A stretch of DNA of 64,000 nt from Patiria miniata (taxonomy: Eukaryota > Echinodermata > Asteroidea > Valvatida > Asterinidae). Within the stretch, counting starts at the first letter, position 1, and the number at the start of each line of letters is the position of its first letter. Of this stretch, positions 29,721 to 42,800 are shown in pieces. The position numbers and the translations under genes are program-made. The notes under the pieces were generated by a model. The model was given only the letters and a program-made list of their open reading frames with translations. It was not told the DNA's origin and did not search any database. Location of the stretch: NCBI RefSeq assembly GCF_015706575.1, contig NW_024037064.1, forward strand, positions 3,533,427 to 3,597,426, written 5' to 3'.

Positions 29721-31150
29721 ATGCATCGGAACAATGATCACACAATGCAGCCACTCCAAATAATGCTAATATGGCTGACCATTGCAATTCTCAGTACATG
29801 TACCTCTTCGTCAGCAACATCAGAAATCCACTCACCCAACAAGATATCTCATCCTGCTGTCATCAAGGGTTTCTCTAAGGCCCGCATACCGTACTACAGG
29901 AATTCGGTTGCCACTTTCTCCACACCCCTCTTGCTATGTGGCGACATAAAACCCAACCCTGGACCCAACACGACTACAAACCGATCCAATAAGAACATTT
30001 CCTGCTTACTTTGCAACTCTCGGAGCATTCGTAACAAATGTCAAGAACTTGAACTTTACCTCAACTCCACTCCTGCCGATATTGTCTGTTTCACCGAAAT
30101 ATGGCTTTCTACAAATGACATTGACAGCGTTCTTGGTTTCTCTGATGATTACGTCATCATACGTAAAGACCGCTGCCAAGGACGCCGTGGTGATGGTGTT
30201 TTGGCAGCAGTTAAGACATCATTGTCCACATTGTCAGGCTTTCCATCTACGAGCGTGATGACCTTGAGCTTGTGTGGATTTCAATCAAGCTCGGCACGGA
30301 ATCCTTTGTACTTGGCCTTCTCTACAGACCTCCTTCTTCTACAGTGGCTTACTGGACAAAGCTTGGGGAGGCTATAGAAACTCTCAACATGGACGTCTTC
30401 GACGGTTGTCTCCTCTTAGGCGATTTCAACGTCGATTTCTCCCCTTCAAACACGGTTAACTCCCATCGAACTCGTTTTCTTGATATTGCCAGCGACTATA
30501 ATTTAGAACAGCTCGTCCCATCAGTTACAAGACCTTGCTGCAACAATCCTAACCAGGGGTCCATCATTGATTTAGTTTTCTCCAATCGACCGGACTTCAT
30601 TTCCGATGTCTGTACGGTTCAAACCCCCGTCCACTCTGATCATCTTGCAGTCCAGACTACTTTCCGATCCATCCGACCTGCCCCTCGTCCAGCGATTCTC
30701 CGGTCGTTTCTACAAACCCGACAAGGTGATTTTGACCATCTTCGACAGCTAATCCACCTCGTTCCCTGGTCTGCCTTCATAGATACCAACGATATTAATG
30801 AATCTGCCGAGAACTTCCACGACTTACTTGACGCTGCTATCCATGATTCCAATGCAAAGGTCACCAAACGGAAATCCCGTCACACACCATGGATTACTCC
30901 AGAACTGAAGAACTTGATTCACAAAAAGCACAAATTGTTTAATTTAGCCCGTAAATTTGGTCGTTTATTTGACTGGATTCAGTATAAAATTGCTCGCAAC
31001 ACAGCTCAAAAATCCATCCGTAAGGCTTACTGGAATTATGTTAATCGTCTGTTTGAATCTTGTGACAACAGACGTAATTTCTGGTCCTTTGTCAGAGGCC
31101 GGAACAATCTCCACCTCCTCCGTCATTCCATCATAACAATTGTAAACTGA
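29721..31150 (+). pseudogene. LINE ORF 5' part: leader, 2A-like motif, endonuclease
   Basis: The frame opens MHRNNDHTMQPLQIMLIWLT, with a hydrophobic run at residues 10-25 like a signal peptide. LLLCGDIKPNPGP follows at residues 70-82 (nt 29928-29966), close to the ribosome-skipping 2A consensus D-x-E-x-N-P-G-P. The endonuclease shows CNSRSIRNK, FTEIWLS, LLYRPPSS, LLGDFNVD, IDLVFSN and SDHLAV, the AP-endonuclease motif set. A +2/-1 type frame change near 30245 separates the first 175 residues from the rest, and the frame closes at 31150 after a second shift. This polyprotein would nick target DNA. Confidence 0.85.
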
Positions 31151-32808
31151 CTTGCCCTGACAAAATTTCATCTGCCTTTAGCGAATATTTCGCTTCTGTT
31201 TGTAAACAATCAGGTCCTGTTCCTGACAATCCCCCGCCTTGCTTGCTGCACATTCCCGTGCTGTCTCATATTTCTGTTTCTGCTAGCCAAATTGCTGCTT
31301 TGCTGAAAACGATTCCATCTAATAAATCTCCTGGACCTGATTGTATTTTGCCGAGTATCCTCAATAAAATTTCCTCCGATTTATCCCATCCTCTCTGCTT
31401 GTTGTTTAACGCTTCGCTGAGCATTAGTCAATTGCCAGATGCTTGGCGGTGCGCTAACATTACTCCAGTTCACAAGAAAGGCGATAAGACATTGTTAACT
31501 AATTACAGACCTGTTGCTCTTACTTCCCTGCTATGTAAAGTTCTTGAGCGCATTATATCTATTGCTATAAATAATCACTTGAGCACTTTCAGTCTTCTCA
31601 ATCCCCACCAACATGGCTTTGTTAAACACAGGAGCTGTGTTACCCAGCTGGTCAATATTCTTCACTCCTGGTCATCCACCCTTGATAGGCGTCGTCCCCC
31701 AAGAATAGATGCCGTTTTCTTAGACATGTCAAAGGCTTTTGACACAATGCCACATCACATCCTACTTGGAAAACTTGCTTCTTCTTTCAATGTCCGGGGT
31801 GAGTTGTGGCATTGGGTTAAATCGTTTCTGACGGGTCGCAGGCAACGGGTCCTCTTCCGGGGCAGAGTCTCCCCTTGGGTTGGCATCACATCTGGCGTGC
31901 CGCAAGGCAGCGTACTAGGGCCATTGTTGTTCAATCTGTTCATCAATGATGTTTCCCATTCAATTTCTTCTAGTTGTGTTTTGTTTGTTGACGACATTCT
32001 TTTGTACCGCACAATAGAATGCCCCGATGATGAACACACGCTTTAACTTGACATAAATAGGCTTAATTACTGGTCAGATTCAAACGAAATGACTTTCAAT
32101 GTCAGTAAAACCAAAGTTATGCATATTACTAGATGCAGGCACTTTAATCCACAAGTTTACAGCCTAGGAACTCTCCCGATCGATACTACTCAATCGTTTC
32201 AGTACTTGGGGATCACAATCAATTCCAAACTCTCATGGGCAACACACACTTCCTCCGTAGTCGCCAGAGCTAGTCGTATGTTAGGTTTCATCAGAACGGT
32301 TGCCAGGGGGTCCAGTCCAAACGCCATATTCTCATTGTATAAATCTCTTGTCCTCCCAATTCTTGAGTATGGTCTTCCAGCATGGCACCCACACACTTTA
32401 TCTCAACAGAATCAGCTCGAAAGGGTTCAAAGAACAGCCACCCGTCCTGCTCTTCATCAAAGACGCGGAGAAATGTCTTATGAGCACAGATTACAGCGTC
32501 TAAACTGGCATCCTCTAACAAACAGGCGCAGCTACCTCCTCAGTGCCTTTGTTTTCAAGGTTTTGCATGGCACTGCTCACTGCGAATCAATTCTTGCGAA
32601 TATTTCCATAAATCCTCGTCATCCTGACTCGCTCACATTTCGCCATCTCTATGCTCGTACTGAGTCCTTGTTTCACTCGGCTTCCCATCGATTCCCCAGA
32701 TTGTGGGACACTGTTCCACCTGAAACTTGGGATGCTGCTGTGATCTGTCCTCTGCCAACATTTCTCCGTCAACTAAAAGACGACTGTTTAAACACTATTG
32801 CTTCCTAG
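31126..32808 (+). pseudogene. LINE ORF 3' part: reverse transcriptase
   Basis: Shows KSPGPDCILP, VHKKGDKTLLTNYRPVALT, VFLDMSKAFDTM (first catalytic Asp), SGVPQGSVLGPLLFNLFIND and LFVDDILLY (FVDD in place of the commoner FADD), then the thumb with FQYLGITINSKLSW and a conserved C-terminus (LNWHPLTNRRSYLL, FPRLWDTVPPETW). The reading frame continues from about 31126. One in-frame TAA at 32044-32046 follows DDEHTL; the protein reads on unchanged after it. No RNase H domain. Confidence 0.9.
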
Positions 32809-33317
32809 ACGTTCACTTTTGGTGTATGCAGGTCGTGATTATATAGGCCCTGTTATACTTCCAGTCCCTGTCCTTTGTGTTTGATTTAATCCTCTTTTCA
32901 TCGTTCATCATACGTGGGGCAGCATGCTTCCGAGCAACAGTAATTCAGTTTACTTTTGTTGTCCCTGGCCCGTATGTTTCGTCGTTAGTTTTGTCCTTTG
33001 TTTGTTAATAATTTTTCCCTTTCATGGTCTAGATCCCCTCCTGCACACACCACCCTCATTCATTCATTAATTCATTCATTCTTTTATTCAGCCAGTCAGA
33101 GTCGGTTCCTAGTTGCTCTCTACTACTGTTTTTTTTTTTTTAATATGTTTTGTTATTTTATGGTTTTTTAATTTTTTTTTATTGTCTACTTATTTATTTA
33201 TTGATTTGTTCGATAGTTTGTTTGTTTACTTCTTTATTGGTTCTTTTTTGTTTTCCGTAATGTTCATGTATGTTGTTTTGGGTCATATTTGTTTGTAAGA
33301 TTTGTCCTGGTCGAATA

Positions 33318-33354
<37 letters not shown>

Positions 33355-33859
33355 TCGTCGCAGTTCTCAAGAAGTGCATGAAACTTTTTAAAATAACCGA
33401 CAATTTTTCGATTTTGAGTTCTTCTCGCCTTTTTATATTAGTCTCAAGGAACAATTTAACCAATCGTTGAAGCAATATGTTATTTGCCTCATAATTATCG
33501 AAATTGGACATTTGACAAAAATGTTCTTCTCCATGTTCGTGTTAACGAAGAGTTTGTCTCCACTTTGTGAGAACGTACACTGTGTGTTACGCGCTTACAA
33601 TATTCACACAATGTGACCACAAATCACCTTGGTAGACGGATTTCAATTTAGCATTGAAAACCAGATCACAGTGCTAATCCATTGCACCAATTGAGAGCCA
33701 AAAGAGAACCATGGGCCCTCGGTTTCAGTGCCAACTTTAAATTCGTCTAAAGAAGGGCCAGGGATGTGCATTATAACATATAACACTACGTGTATGTATT
33801 TTTATGTAGAGGTTGACGACTTTAATTAAATTTAAATTGAAGAAAAAGGAACAGGCAGT

Positions 33860-36800
33860 GTTGATATACTTATAAATGTGTAATCACCTTTTCCTAATTT
33901 GTAGTGATAAGGACCGAATTGTCATAAACAGTCTATACATGTTTAGTCATAGAAACTGATAATCAAGATACCAATTTCGTGTTTTAATTAAAAACATATA
34001 CTCGGAATTCATGCTAAAATTATTTAGTAGTTACTTTCAACAAATATATATATATATTAACTCTAGAGTTAGTAATTCTCTTAAATATTAATGAATATGT
34101 GTGTGTGTGTGAAATCATCGCATGGCCCTATTTGCCCAAAACCATGACAACCTTTAACACTGGGATTTGTTTTTCAGAGATGTGATGAATTTCCAAAAAA
34201 AAATGTAGAAAAAAGTTCAGCAGACAGATATGGGAATTATATATACCCCATTTTAGAAACTTGTCATATTTACTTAATTTGTAGTGATTAGCGTACAGTT
34301 ATCAATAAGGGTCTAAAAGTCTTTTTAATTATGGAAAATGATTGTCAAGATGTTAATTTAGTCATTTAATTAAACAGCATTTACTCAGAATGCATGCTCA
34401 AATTAACGAGTAATTACTCTAAGCATGATTCTTAATATATAGCTAGACCAGGCATCCTGAGCAGACAAACATGTATTGGAGGACAAAGGTTGAACAGACA
34501 GAACGAGGAAATGTGAATATGCATGTACTTATGAACTTTTACTTATGAACTTGTAATCAGCTTTTTGTAACCTGTGGTGAGGTGTATTGAGTTATCATTT
34601 ACGGTCTATAAGCATTTTTAATCATAGCAAATACATATCAAATGTAGAGTTAATAATGTTCGCATATAATTAACGTTTTGTATATGACATTTACAGCATG
34701 CCTAATCCCAGGAGCAAATCTAGAGTTTCTAATGTTTGAAAATATTAATGTTTGTCTATGATTTCCATCGCATGGCCCCATTCGCCTAAACTCATGACAA
34801 CCAATTACACAAGGAATGTCAATTTCTTATAGACTTATAAACGTGTAATCAGCTTCTTATTAACGTGTAATCGTATAAACGTGTAATCAGCTTCTTATAA
34901 TAGTGTAATCAGCTTCTTATAAACGTGTAATCTTATAAACGTGTAATCAGCTTCTTATAAACGTGTATTATAAACGTGTAATCAGCTTTTTTTAATCCGT
35001 GAGCCTACTGACAAGATCAGTATATACAAGTACTTAATCGTAGATAATGATAGTCAAGACAACATATTGATCATTTGATTAAAAAGCATAAACTCGGAAT
35101 GCACGCTACAATTTCTGATCAACCTATTTAGCATAAAATAAGTGTACACATGTAAGAATATGTTTGCGTATGAAATTAACTGCATGGCCAGAAAATTGGC
35201 AACGGATAGCACTCTGTAGTTTGTTAAGAACTTGATTGATTTTCGAGCCACTTGAAACATAATGTGCAGATACAGTGTGTGCTGAAATTACCTATTAATT
35301 GCTTTGAGCATACAGTCAATGTTATATTTATCTTGAAGAACTACAGCTTCCTACGTATAATTGCCCCCAGTTGCTTTGTATAACAGTTTTGCAAGGGGAA
35401 GTATTTTCAAATGAGGTCATGGGGTTATGGGAAGGGTTTGATGTGTCCCTGTGGTACTAGTTACTAAAGTTTGCACATAATACTATGTCTGAGTTTGAAA
35501 TCCATTGCATCAAAACCTTCGCCAAAACCATATGTGACCTGTCATATTATAATGGCTGATTTAAGGCAAGACTGGTTCTGTAATAAATGTTTGCATATAC
35601 TGAATTATCATAAACAGTCTATACATGTAGGTTTTGTTTTTTAGAGATGTTGATGAATCTGTAAGCTAAGGAAAACACAGTGAGCATACATCCCCCCCCC
35701 CCAGAAAAAAGTTCGGCAGACAGAAATGGGGATTAAATATACCCCTTCTTAAGAAATTGTCATATTTACTTAATCTGTAGTGATTAGCGTACAGTTATCA
35801 ATAAAGGTCTAAAAGTCTTTTTAATCATGAAAAAAAAATGATAGTCAAGATGTTAATTTATCATTTAATTGAACAACATATACTCAGAATGCATGCTCAA
35901 ACTAACGAGTAATTACTCTAAGCATGATTCTTAATATATAGTTATAAGTTAACCCATATATAAAAATGTTTGTGTATGGATTTCACTGCATGGCCCATTC
36001 GCCTGTAATTACTAAGCACATTATATATGAAATGTAGAGTTATTACTGTTTGCATATAATGCACTGTATGCCCCTGCCCTGTAGCAAATTTACAGTTATT
36101 AATCTTTGCAAATATTTATGTGTTTGTTTGCAAAATTCATTACATTGTCCATTCGCCTAAAACCATGACAACCTATTACACACTGGTGTTTTTGAGAGAC
36201 GTTGATGAATTTTTGAGTTTAATCAGGCATCCTGAGCAGACAAACATATAACCCCCCCCCAAAAAAATTATAGTAATTGGAGGGGAAAAGGTTAAGCAGA
36301 CAGAATGAGGAAATGTGAATATGCATGTACTTATGAACATTTAATTAGCTTTTCTTAACCTGTAGTGAGGTGTATTGAGTTATCATTTACGGTCAATAAG
36401 TATCTTTAATCATAGCAAATACATATCAAATGTAGAGTTAATAATGTTCGCATATAATTAACGTTTTGTATATGACATTTACAGCATGCTTAATCCCAGG
36501 AGTAAATTTAGAGTTTCTAATGTTTGAAAATATTAATGTTTGTTTATGAATTCCAACGCATGGCCCCATTCGCCTGAACTCATGACAACCAATTGCACAA
36601 GGAATGTCAATTTCTTATAAACTTATAAACGTGTTATCAGCTTCTTATTAACGTGTAATCTTATAAACGTGTAATCAGCTTCTTATAAACGTGTAATCAG
36701 CTTCTTATAACCGTGTAATCTTATAAACGTGTAATCAGCTTCTTATAAACGTGTAATCAGCTTTTTGTAATCCGTGAGCCTACTGATTAGTATTGACAAG

Positions 36801-37340
36801 ATCAGTATGTGCAAGTACTTAATCGTAGATATTGATAGTCAAGACAACATATTGATCATTTGATTAAAAAGCTTAAACTCGGAATGCATGCTAAAATCTC
36901 TGATCAACCTTTTTAGCATAATATTAAATATATAGAGTTAAGTGTACACACGTAAGAATATGTTTGCGTATAAATTTAACTGCATGGCCAGAAAATTGGC
37001 AACGGACAACACTGTAGTTTGTTAAGAACTTGATTAATTTTCGAGCCACTTGAAACTTAATGTGCAGATACAGTGTGTGCTGAAATTACCTATTAATTGC
37101 TTTGAGCATACAGTCAATGTTATATTTATCTTGAAGAACTAAGCTTCCTCAGTTGCTTCGTATAACAGTTTGGCGAGGGGAAGTATTTTCAAATTTGGTC
37201 ATGGGGTTATGGGAAGGGTTTTGTGTGTGCACAAATATATTGACATGTCTCCCTAAAGTACTAGTTACTAAAGTTCGCATATAATAATATGTCTGAGTGT
37301 GAAATCCATTGCATCAAAACCTTCGCCAAAACCATATAGC
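33860..37340. repeat. Nested satellite: ~1.5-kb higher-order copies with internal subrepeats
   Basis: About 34250-35640 is repeated at about 35740-37340. Within it, shorter modules recur (AGTCAAGA, then ATTGATCATTTGATTAAA, then CTCGGAATGCATGCT; CGCATGGCCCCATTCGCC; CATGACAACC). Nested 19-22-bp tandem units CTTATAAACGTGTAATCAG occur at 34826-34990 and 36615-36775. No gene. Confidence 0.85.
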
Positions 37341-37439
37341 ACTATACTGGGTAACATTATAACACTTTTTTTAAGAGATTGATGAATTCTTTACTTGCCA
37401 TTTTGAATAAATCATTGTAGATGAATAAACAGAGCGCCT

Positions 37440-37555
37440 TTTTTTTAAAACAAGATCAGACTAGAGTCAAGCTCAACAGAGTCTTCTTTCCCCGCTGATT
37501 CTGCCAGGCCCGTTCCTTTGGCTGTAGTTTCGCTAGATAGTAGATAGGGGCAGTT

Positions 37556-37604
<49 letters not shown>

Positions 37605-38100
37605 ATTGGATATTTAAATCACGAAGGTGATATGAAGCCTCGTGTAAAAACAGTGCTAAGCTCAACCGCCCTAGACGGTTGTGCTAAAATGACGGGGTCC
37701 CTCCACGAGTAGCAGGACCAAGCAAGACCATACCGTCAGTCCGCATAATGCAGCCGAAACTGGCAGACCTAAGTTCGCAGGTATGCAACATCTCCCCGGG
37801 CTGGCATTCTTTGCCCGCGAAAGAAGCACCATCCTTCACCCTAGTGCTTTATAAAGCTATTAGATATGAAGTTGGAGCCTTTGATTACATTCTGGGCTAG
37901 AACACCAAGTTGATTTGTAGTGAGCTTAAGACCACAGTTTGCGATCTTACTCGGCATTGCTACTATCACCATAATAAAACGTCAGTAGTGTTTTGGGTCT
38001 CTAGTGAACAAAGAACAAAAAAAATTATGCATACGCACAACACCAATGGACGTTATTTACATATCAATAATGTATTACAACTGTGTTGGATCTGTACTTG
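37440..38100. other. No gene assigned
   Basis: A 69-codon minus-strand frame at 37456-37665 (containing LRDLNIQLPRHLIS and ERAWQNQRGKKTLLSLTL) has protein-like composition and may be a fragment of a mobile-element ORF, but I cannot name it. Confidence 0.35.
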
Positions 38101-38124
38101 CGTATTCCCCTTATGGTTTATCGC

Positions 38125-38360
38125 GGGAGGAGGAGGAGGAGGAGGAGAAGTAGAGGCAGGAGGAGCAGGAGGAGGAAGAGGAAGAGGAAGAGGAGGAGCA
38201 GGAGAAGCAGGAGGAGGAGCAGGAGCAGGAAGAGGAGGAGGAGGAGCATGAGGAGGAGCAGGAGGAGGAGCAGGAGGAGGAGCAGGAGGAGGAGCAGGAG
38301 CAGGAAGAGGAAGAGGAGGAGCAGGAGGAGCAGGAGGAGTAGCATGAGGAGGAGGAGATG
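38125..38360. repeat. Polypurine (GGA/GGAGCA)n tract
   Basis: About 235 bp of almost pure purine on the plus strand. Long Arg-, Gly-, Pro- and Leu-rich frames on both strands are artefacts of it. Confidence 0.95.
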
Positions 38361-38489
38361 GCTGCACCGAAGAATTTCTACACTTCACCTACCTCATCAT
38401 CTTCATCGTATGACGCTGCCGGTAGTCGCAATGAAAATATGCGATTATAATCTTTCCTACGCACAGGCGAAGCCCGACCCCAGCAACTT

Positions 38490-38815
38490 CAGCGGTTGGA
38501 GCAGCGTATGATGACCCGTGCTGAAGATCAAAGTGCACCGTACTCGAATGCCACCCGAAACAAGCACCGTCAGGCCGAGATCAACCCCTCTGTCAGGTTT
38601 GTGCTTACGGGAGTTTGTCACGCTGTGGTCGAACCTTTCCAGGGTCAGATCTACGTCAAGATCAGGGAGTACGTGCAACGAAAGGACAAGGACTTCCAGG
38701 GCAGCCAGCGAGGTATAAACCTGAATGTCGACGAGTGGAAAAAAACTGGTAGAAGTAATGCCTGCCATCACCGAGGCTGTGGAAGACATGGGGGTGAGAA
38801 AATACCTATGTAAAT
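38490..38815 (+). pseudogene. PC4-like domain fragment (Polinton-associated?)
   Basis: FVLTGVCHAVVEPFQGQIYV, then KIREYV and RGINLNVDEWKK, is the pattern of the PC4/Sub1 single-stranded-DNA-binding domain. It lies at the edge of the Polinton remnant and may belong to it; a processed host copy is the alternative. Confidence 0.55.
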
Positions 38816-38939
38816 AAAGTCATTATTGTGGATTGTTTTCTTAATCGTCATAAATGCAGTTGGTTTGATTTTTGAAGAAAAAAAAATCCCATTACTTTTC
38901 ATGTTTTTAAACTTGTGTTATGTTTCTTCTGTTTCTTTA

Positions 38940-39254
38940 TTTTTAAAGGATTTTTCTTTTAAAAAGGATCATGTACCATACACCAAGCCCGCCGGGACGC
39001 CAGGGGAGGTGAACGAACGCAACGCCTGTGAAGATCTTTCATTTAACATTATTCAGTCGATATTCGTTCCTTGCATTCTTAAGAAAGTAGATGAAATTTG
39101 GAGGAAACAATGTCATGGATGTAATTTGCCAATAGCTGAAGACTTAACCCAGACAAATCACGAATGTTTGATGTTAGACGTGTCTGATAACGTAGAAAGA
39201 TTCTTTGATCGAGCTGTAGATAACATTTTTGGAAACCGATGTAAGGAAAATTGA
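38940..39254 (+). pseudogene. Unassigned Polinton-region ORF remnant
   Basis: Encodes PYTKPAGTPGEVNERN, then several Cys/His (CHGCNLP, NHECLML). Position and style fit a Polinton accessory ORF; the function is unknown. Confidence 0.5.
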
Positions 39255-39769
39255 ATGTAATGAGAATTGAATGTAAGGGCTAAAGAGAACAAACGCATTG
39301 TTTCGCAGTTTTCGACTATTCACGCCCGAAATCGTATTTTTACCAGGTATGTTAACATCCACGTCGAAAAGAAAGTCGAACAACCTGAAAACGATAGGGC
39401 CGTTTTGTATAACATTTGTCATGCCAATGGATATTAACACAATATTTCCAACAATTACTGTTAGGTTTAACTGTTATGTTAATGTTTATTAAAGAATCGC
39501 AACAAGAATTCAATTTACAATATTATACTTCATGACTGTTTACTGACTTAGTTACTCTACCAACTTTTTGTATTGTAATAGTTAGCTTTCAGTGTGTTTT
39601 CATACGTTTGATAAATGATTTTGCATAATGATTTGAAATAAATTGGATTAAAAGAAAAGTAATAAAAAGATGACAAATCTCAAAAGTGTAATTTTTATTG
39701 CAAAGACTTTCATAAATTAAAGGTAGATAAAATGTATGAGACTATCATTTTTAACTTATGCGTTGATAA

Positions 39770-40670
39770 GACCGGATCATGGATGATTGTGAAAGTTACT
39801 TGAAGATTTTGTATTATGACATTGGGCGTGAAAGTGGTTTGAGTAGTATTGAGAAATTGTATTGCACTGTCAGACATGAGGGAAAGTACAAGATTACGCG
39901 AAAGCGAATACAAGACTTTCTTCGTGGTCAAGATGTGTACACGTTACGTTACATAAACCTGCTAAAAAGAATTATCCTAGAAATAAAATTGTCGCTGTGC
40001 CACCGGACGAAATTCACCTGTTGGATTTAGCGGATTCCTCTAATTTAACAAAGTACAACAACGGATATAGATTTTAACTGACGTGGATCGATGTGTTTAC
40101 CAAATACGCCTGAGTGATTCCTTTGAAAAACAAAACTGGAAAGGTATTGGTGGAAGGTTTCAAAAACAATATCAAGTTTAGTGGGAGAAACCCGACTATG
40201 ATTCACACTGATAAAGGCAGCGAATTTACGAATCGTTTGTTTCAAGATTTGCTGAAAACAGAAGGCTTCCATTTCTATACGACAAACAGCGAGGTAAAAG
40301 CCCCACTGTGGAGAGATTCAATAGCACGTTCAATTCCAGAAAGTGCCGGTTTTTTTCGTATAAGAATACTTTGAAATACATCCACGTGTTGCAACAATTA
40401 GTGAGAGCGTACAATTAGTCATATCATCGTTCCATTAAAATAAATCCCGTGGAAGCCATCGGTGACAAAGAAAGCAAAGACTGGAAACATATGTATTCCC
40501 CGTCGAAACAACCCATGCAATTTTAGTTTAAAATCGGGTATCAGGTTTGGGTTAGTAAACAGCGGTTAACGTTTGAAAAGTCGTACCTTCCGTCGTGGTA
40601 CGAGGAAACATGTACCGTGACCAAACGCAGCGGGCGACAAGAAAAACCGGTGTATACATTTGTAAATTAA
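39770..40670 (+). pseudogene. Polinton integrase remnant
   Basis: Matches the retroviral-type integrase family of Polintons: an N-terminal region with KYKITRKRIQDFLRGQDVYT, and a catalytic core around WIDVFTKYA and MIHTDKGSEFTN. Broken. Confidence 0.75.
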
Positions 40671-40837
40671 AAGATTATTCAGGGAATTTGATTTTTAGCT
40701 CATTCTACGAGCTGGAATCGCAGATGATGATCTTTAAAGGGTAGAGAGAGTATTCTGTAAACGTAAGAAAAATGGAAGGACCGAATATTTCGTAAAATGG
40801 TTAGGATACCCATCATCGTTCAACAGTTGGGTGGCGG

Positions 40838-41420
40838 ATGTTCAACAATAAGGACACAGTCATGGCATCAACTTCAACGCAATTTTACGTGACGCTGCCT
40901 AGTAATTCCTCCATGTCATTGTATCCGGACAATACACTGTCCAGTTACACAACCCGTCTTGTGAAACAAATCAATCTATCTGGTAATTGGGAAGTTGCCC
41001 TTACTGAAATCCATTGTCCTTTCACTTGGTACAACGTTACAGAGAAGAACAAATCTTTTACCTTTAGATAGCATGGTCTATTGTAAACCCACACTAAAAT
41101 ATCGCAAGGATTCTATAAATCCGTACAGGTAATTATAGATGCAATTAATAGGGAGATGACAGAAACTGCTATGCATAATATTACCATAAGTTCGGATAAT
41201 TATACAGGTCGCTTTCACATAGACTCAGAGAGAGGTCCTTTAACGTGCTAGAAGGGCATTTACCCTTTGACGTAAACGGAGGATTTTACGGTATGTACGT
41301 GTACTGCGACATCACCGAGAATCAGCTGGTGGGTGATTTACGTTCGACATCTCGCGGGGAACTCACGACTACACTTCATTTTTGCAGAAGTCGTTCCTCG
41401 TTGTTTTAAGCAGTCATGAT
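40838..41420 (+). pseudogene. Polinton structural-type protein remnant
   Basis: FYVTLPSNSSMSLYPDNT and NWEVALTEIHCPFTWYNV resemble a virion-type (penton-like) protein found in Polintons. The assignment is by style and position. Broken. Confidence 0.5.
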
Positions 41421-42019
41421 AGACTACGAGAGATATTACAAAAATCAAGCCGGGGCTGGGAACATTTTTTTTCCGGGGTACCCCCATTCAGAAAGGATAC
41501 GGACCTGGGTATAATTTAGGTGGCCTTTTCAGATCTGCATTACCAATGATCAAACAAGGCGCTAAAACGTTAGGTAGAGAGGTTTTAAAAACGGGAGTCG
41601 GTATACTTCTGATGCCCTGAGTGGACAAAATGCAAAAGCGGCTACAAGGAATCGACTGCGACAGGTTGGATTCGATGTGACGTCACGAGTTAAGCAACAA
41701 CTTTCAAGAAACCTCCCCGTCAGACGAAACATTTAAAAAGGAAAGCAACTGGTAGATTGCACAGAAAGGCTCCCAACAATGGAAGCCTCTTTGTACCTGA
41801 GAAAAGTCACCGTCAGTCCCACTGTGGCTCTAGCGCACGCCAAAACCCTTGGGAGTGCCAAATATCCTCTGCGTTGAGAGCAAGTAAAAATTCTTTTGAT
41901 TCCGCAAGGAAATCAATCTTTCACGCGCGAAAACTTGTTTTGGGGACAGATCGTGGTGATTGGGATGGTAGATAATACGTCTTTTAGCGGTGATTTCCGC
42001 AAAAATCCCTATAATTTTT

Positions 42020-42410
42020 AACACTAGTGATTAAATTTCCTGGGCCTGTACGTGGATAATAAACAGACTCCATGTCGACCCATTCAGCCAAAATTCTCCG
42101 GAAAGGATGACGAATACATGATGGCGTATTACACTTTGAATTTCGGTATAAAAACGCTGTAAAATATATTAAAATCAGATCAACAGGGAGGATTTTGAAT
42201 CAGGATACTCATATTTGCATTTGATCTGTCTCCTGATATGTCATGCGGTTCTAATTACAACCTGGTAAAGCGCAGTAACAAGCGTTTGGAGTTGCAATTT
42301 GCAACAGCCCTAACGACCACTGTCAACGTGGTGGTCTACAGTGAATTCGAGAGCGTCATAGAAGTGGACGAGAGCCGAAACAATCTGATCGATTACTCCA
42401 ATTAAAAGCC
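42020..42410 (+). pseudogene. Polinton capsid-like region remnant
   Basis: Contains FAFDLSPDMSCGSNYNLV and VNVVVYSEFESVIEVD, a pattern of the C-terminal part of a Polinton capsid-type protein. Broken; assignment tentative. Confidence 0.5.
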
Positions 42411-42800
42411 AATATAGATGATGTACAACTTTTGAAAGTACTCAAGGGAGACAGCATTACTCGACGTTACACGACTGGCGTATTTCGGGCAGATAGGCTA
42501 CCACCAGTGAAAGAATACCCCAGTGCATTTATTATCAACAGCAACCGGAGCGTTGACCCAGGCACACCTTGGTTAGCAGTGTACTTCACTCAGGACAGAC
42601 GCATGGAATATTTTGACTCTTAACCGACACCCGTATGCATACGGGCATCATTTTCAAACATTTCTGAAAAAGAACAGTTTGCATTAAATTTACAACGCAG
42701 TTTGTTTCAGTCCCGAAATACTACAGTCTGCGGACAGCACTGCCTGTTTTACGTATTGCATAGAACTCGGTGTTTACGGATGACTGCCTAATCAATGATG
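42411..42800 (+). pseudogene. Polinton adenain-type cysteine protease remnant
   Basis: GVFRADRLPPV, PSAFIINSNRS, PGTPWLAVYFTQ and EYFDS follow the order of adenovirus-type proteases used by Polintons for particle maturation. Broken. Confidence 0.65.

Larger units (their letters stand above)
29700..33354 (+). mobile_element. Nearly full-length CR1/L2-like LINE (jockey superfamily)
   Basis: Order: hydrophobic N-terminal leader, 2A-like motif, apurinic-type endonuclease, reverse transcriptase, 3' UTR and an (AAT)n tail at 33314-33354. It has two frameshifts (about 30245 and about 31100-31125) and one stop (32044-32046), so it is inactive but young enough to read throughout. The clade call rests on domain order and the microsatellite tail; a tree would be needed to separate CR1, L2 and related clades. 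Confidence 0.9.

Noticed and set aside
38053-38511. Long Pro-, Leu-, Arg- and Gly-rich open frames on both strands
   Set aside because: They come from the polypurine (GGA/GGAGCA) tract; all frames are open because of composition.
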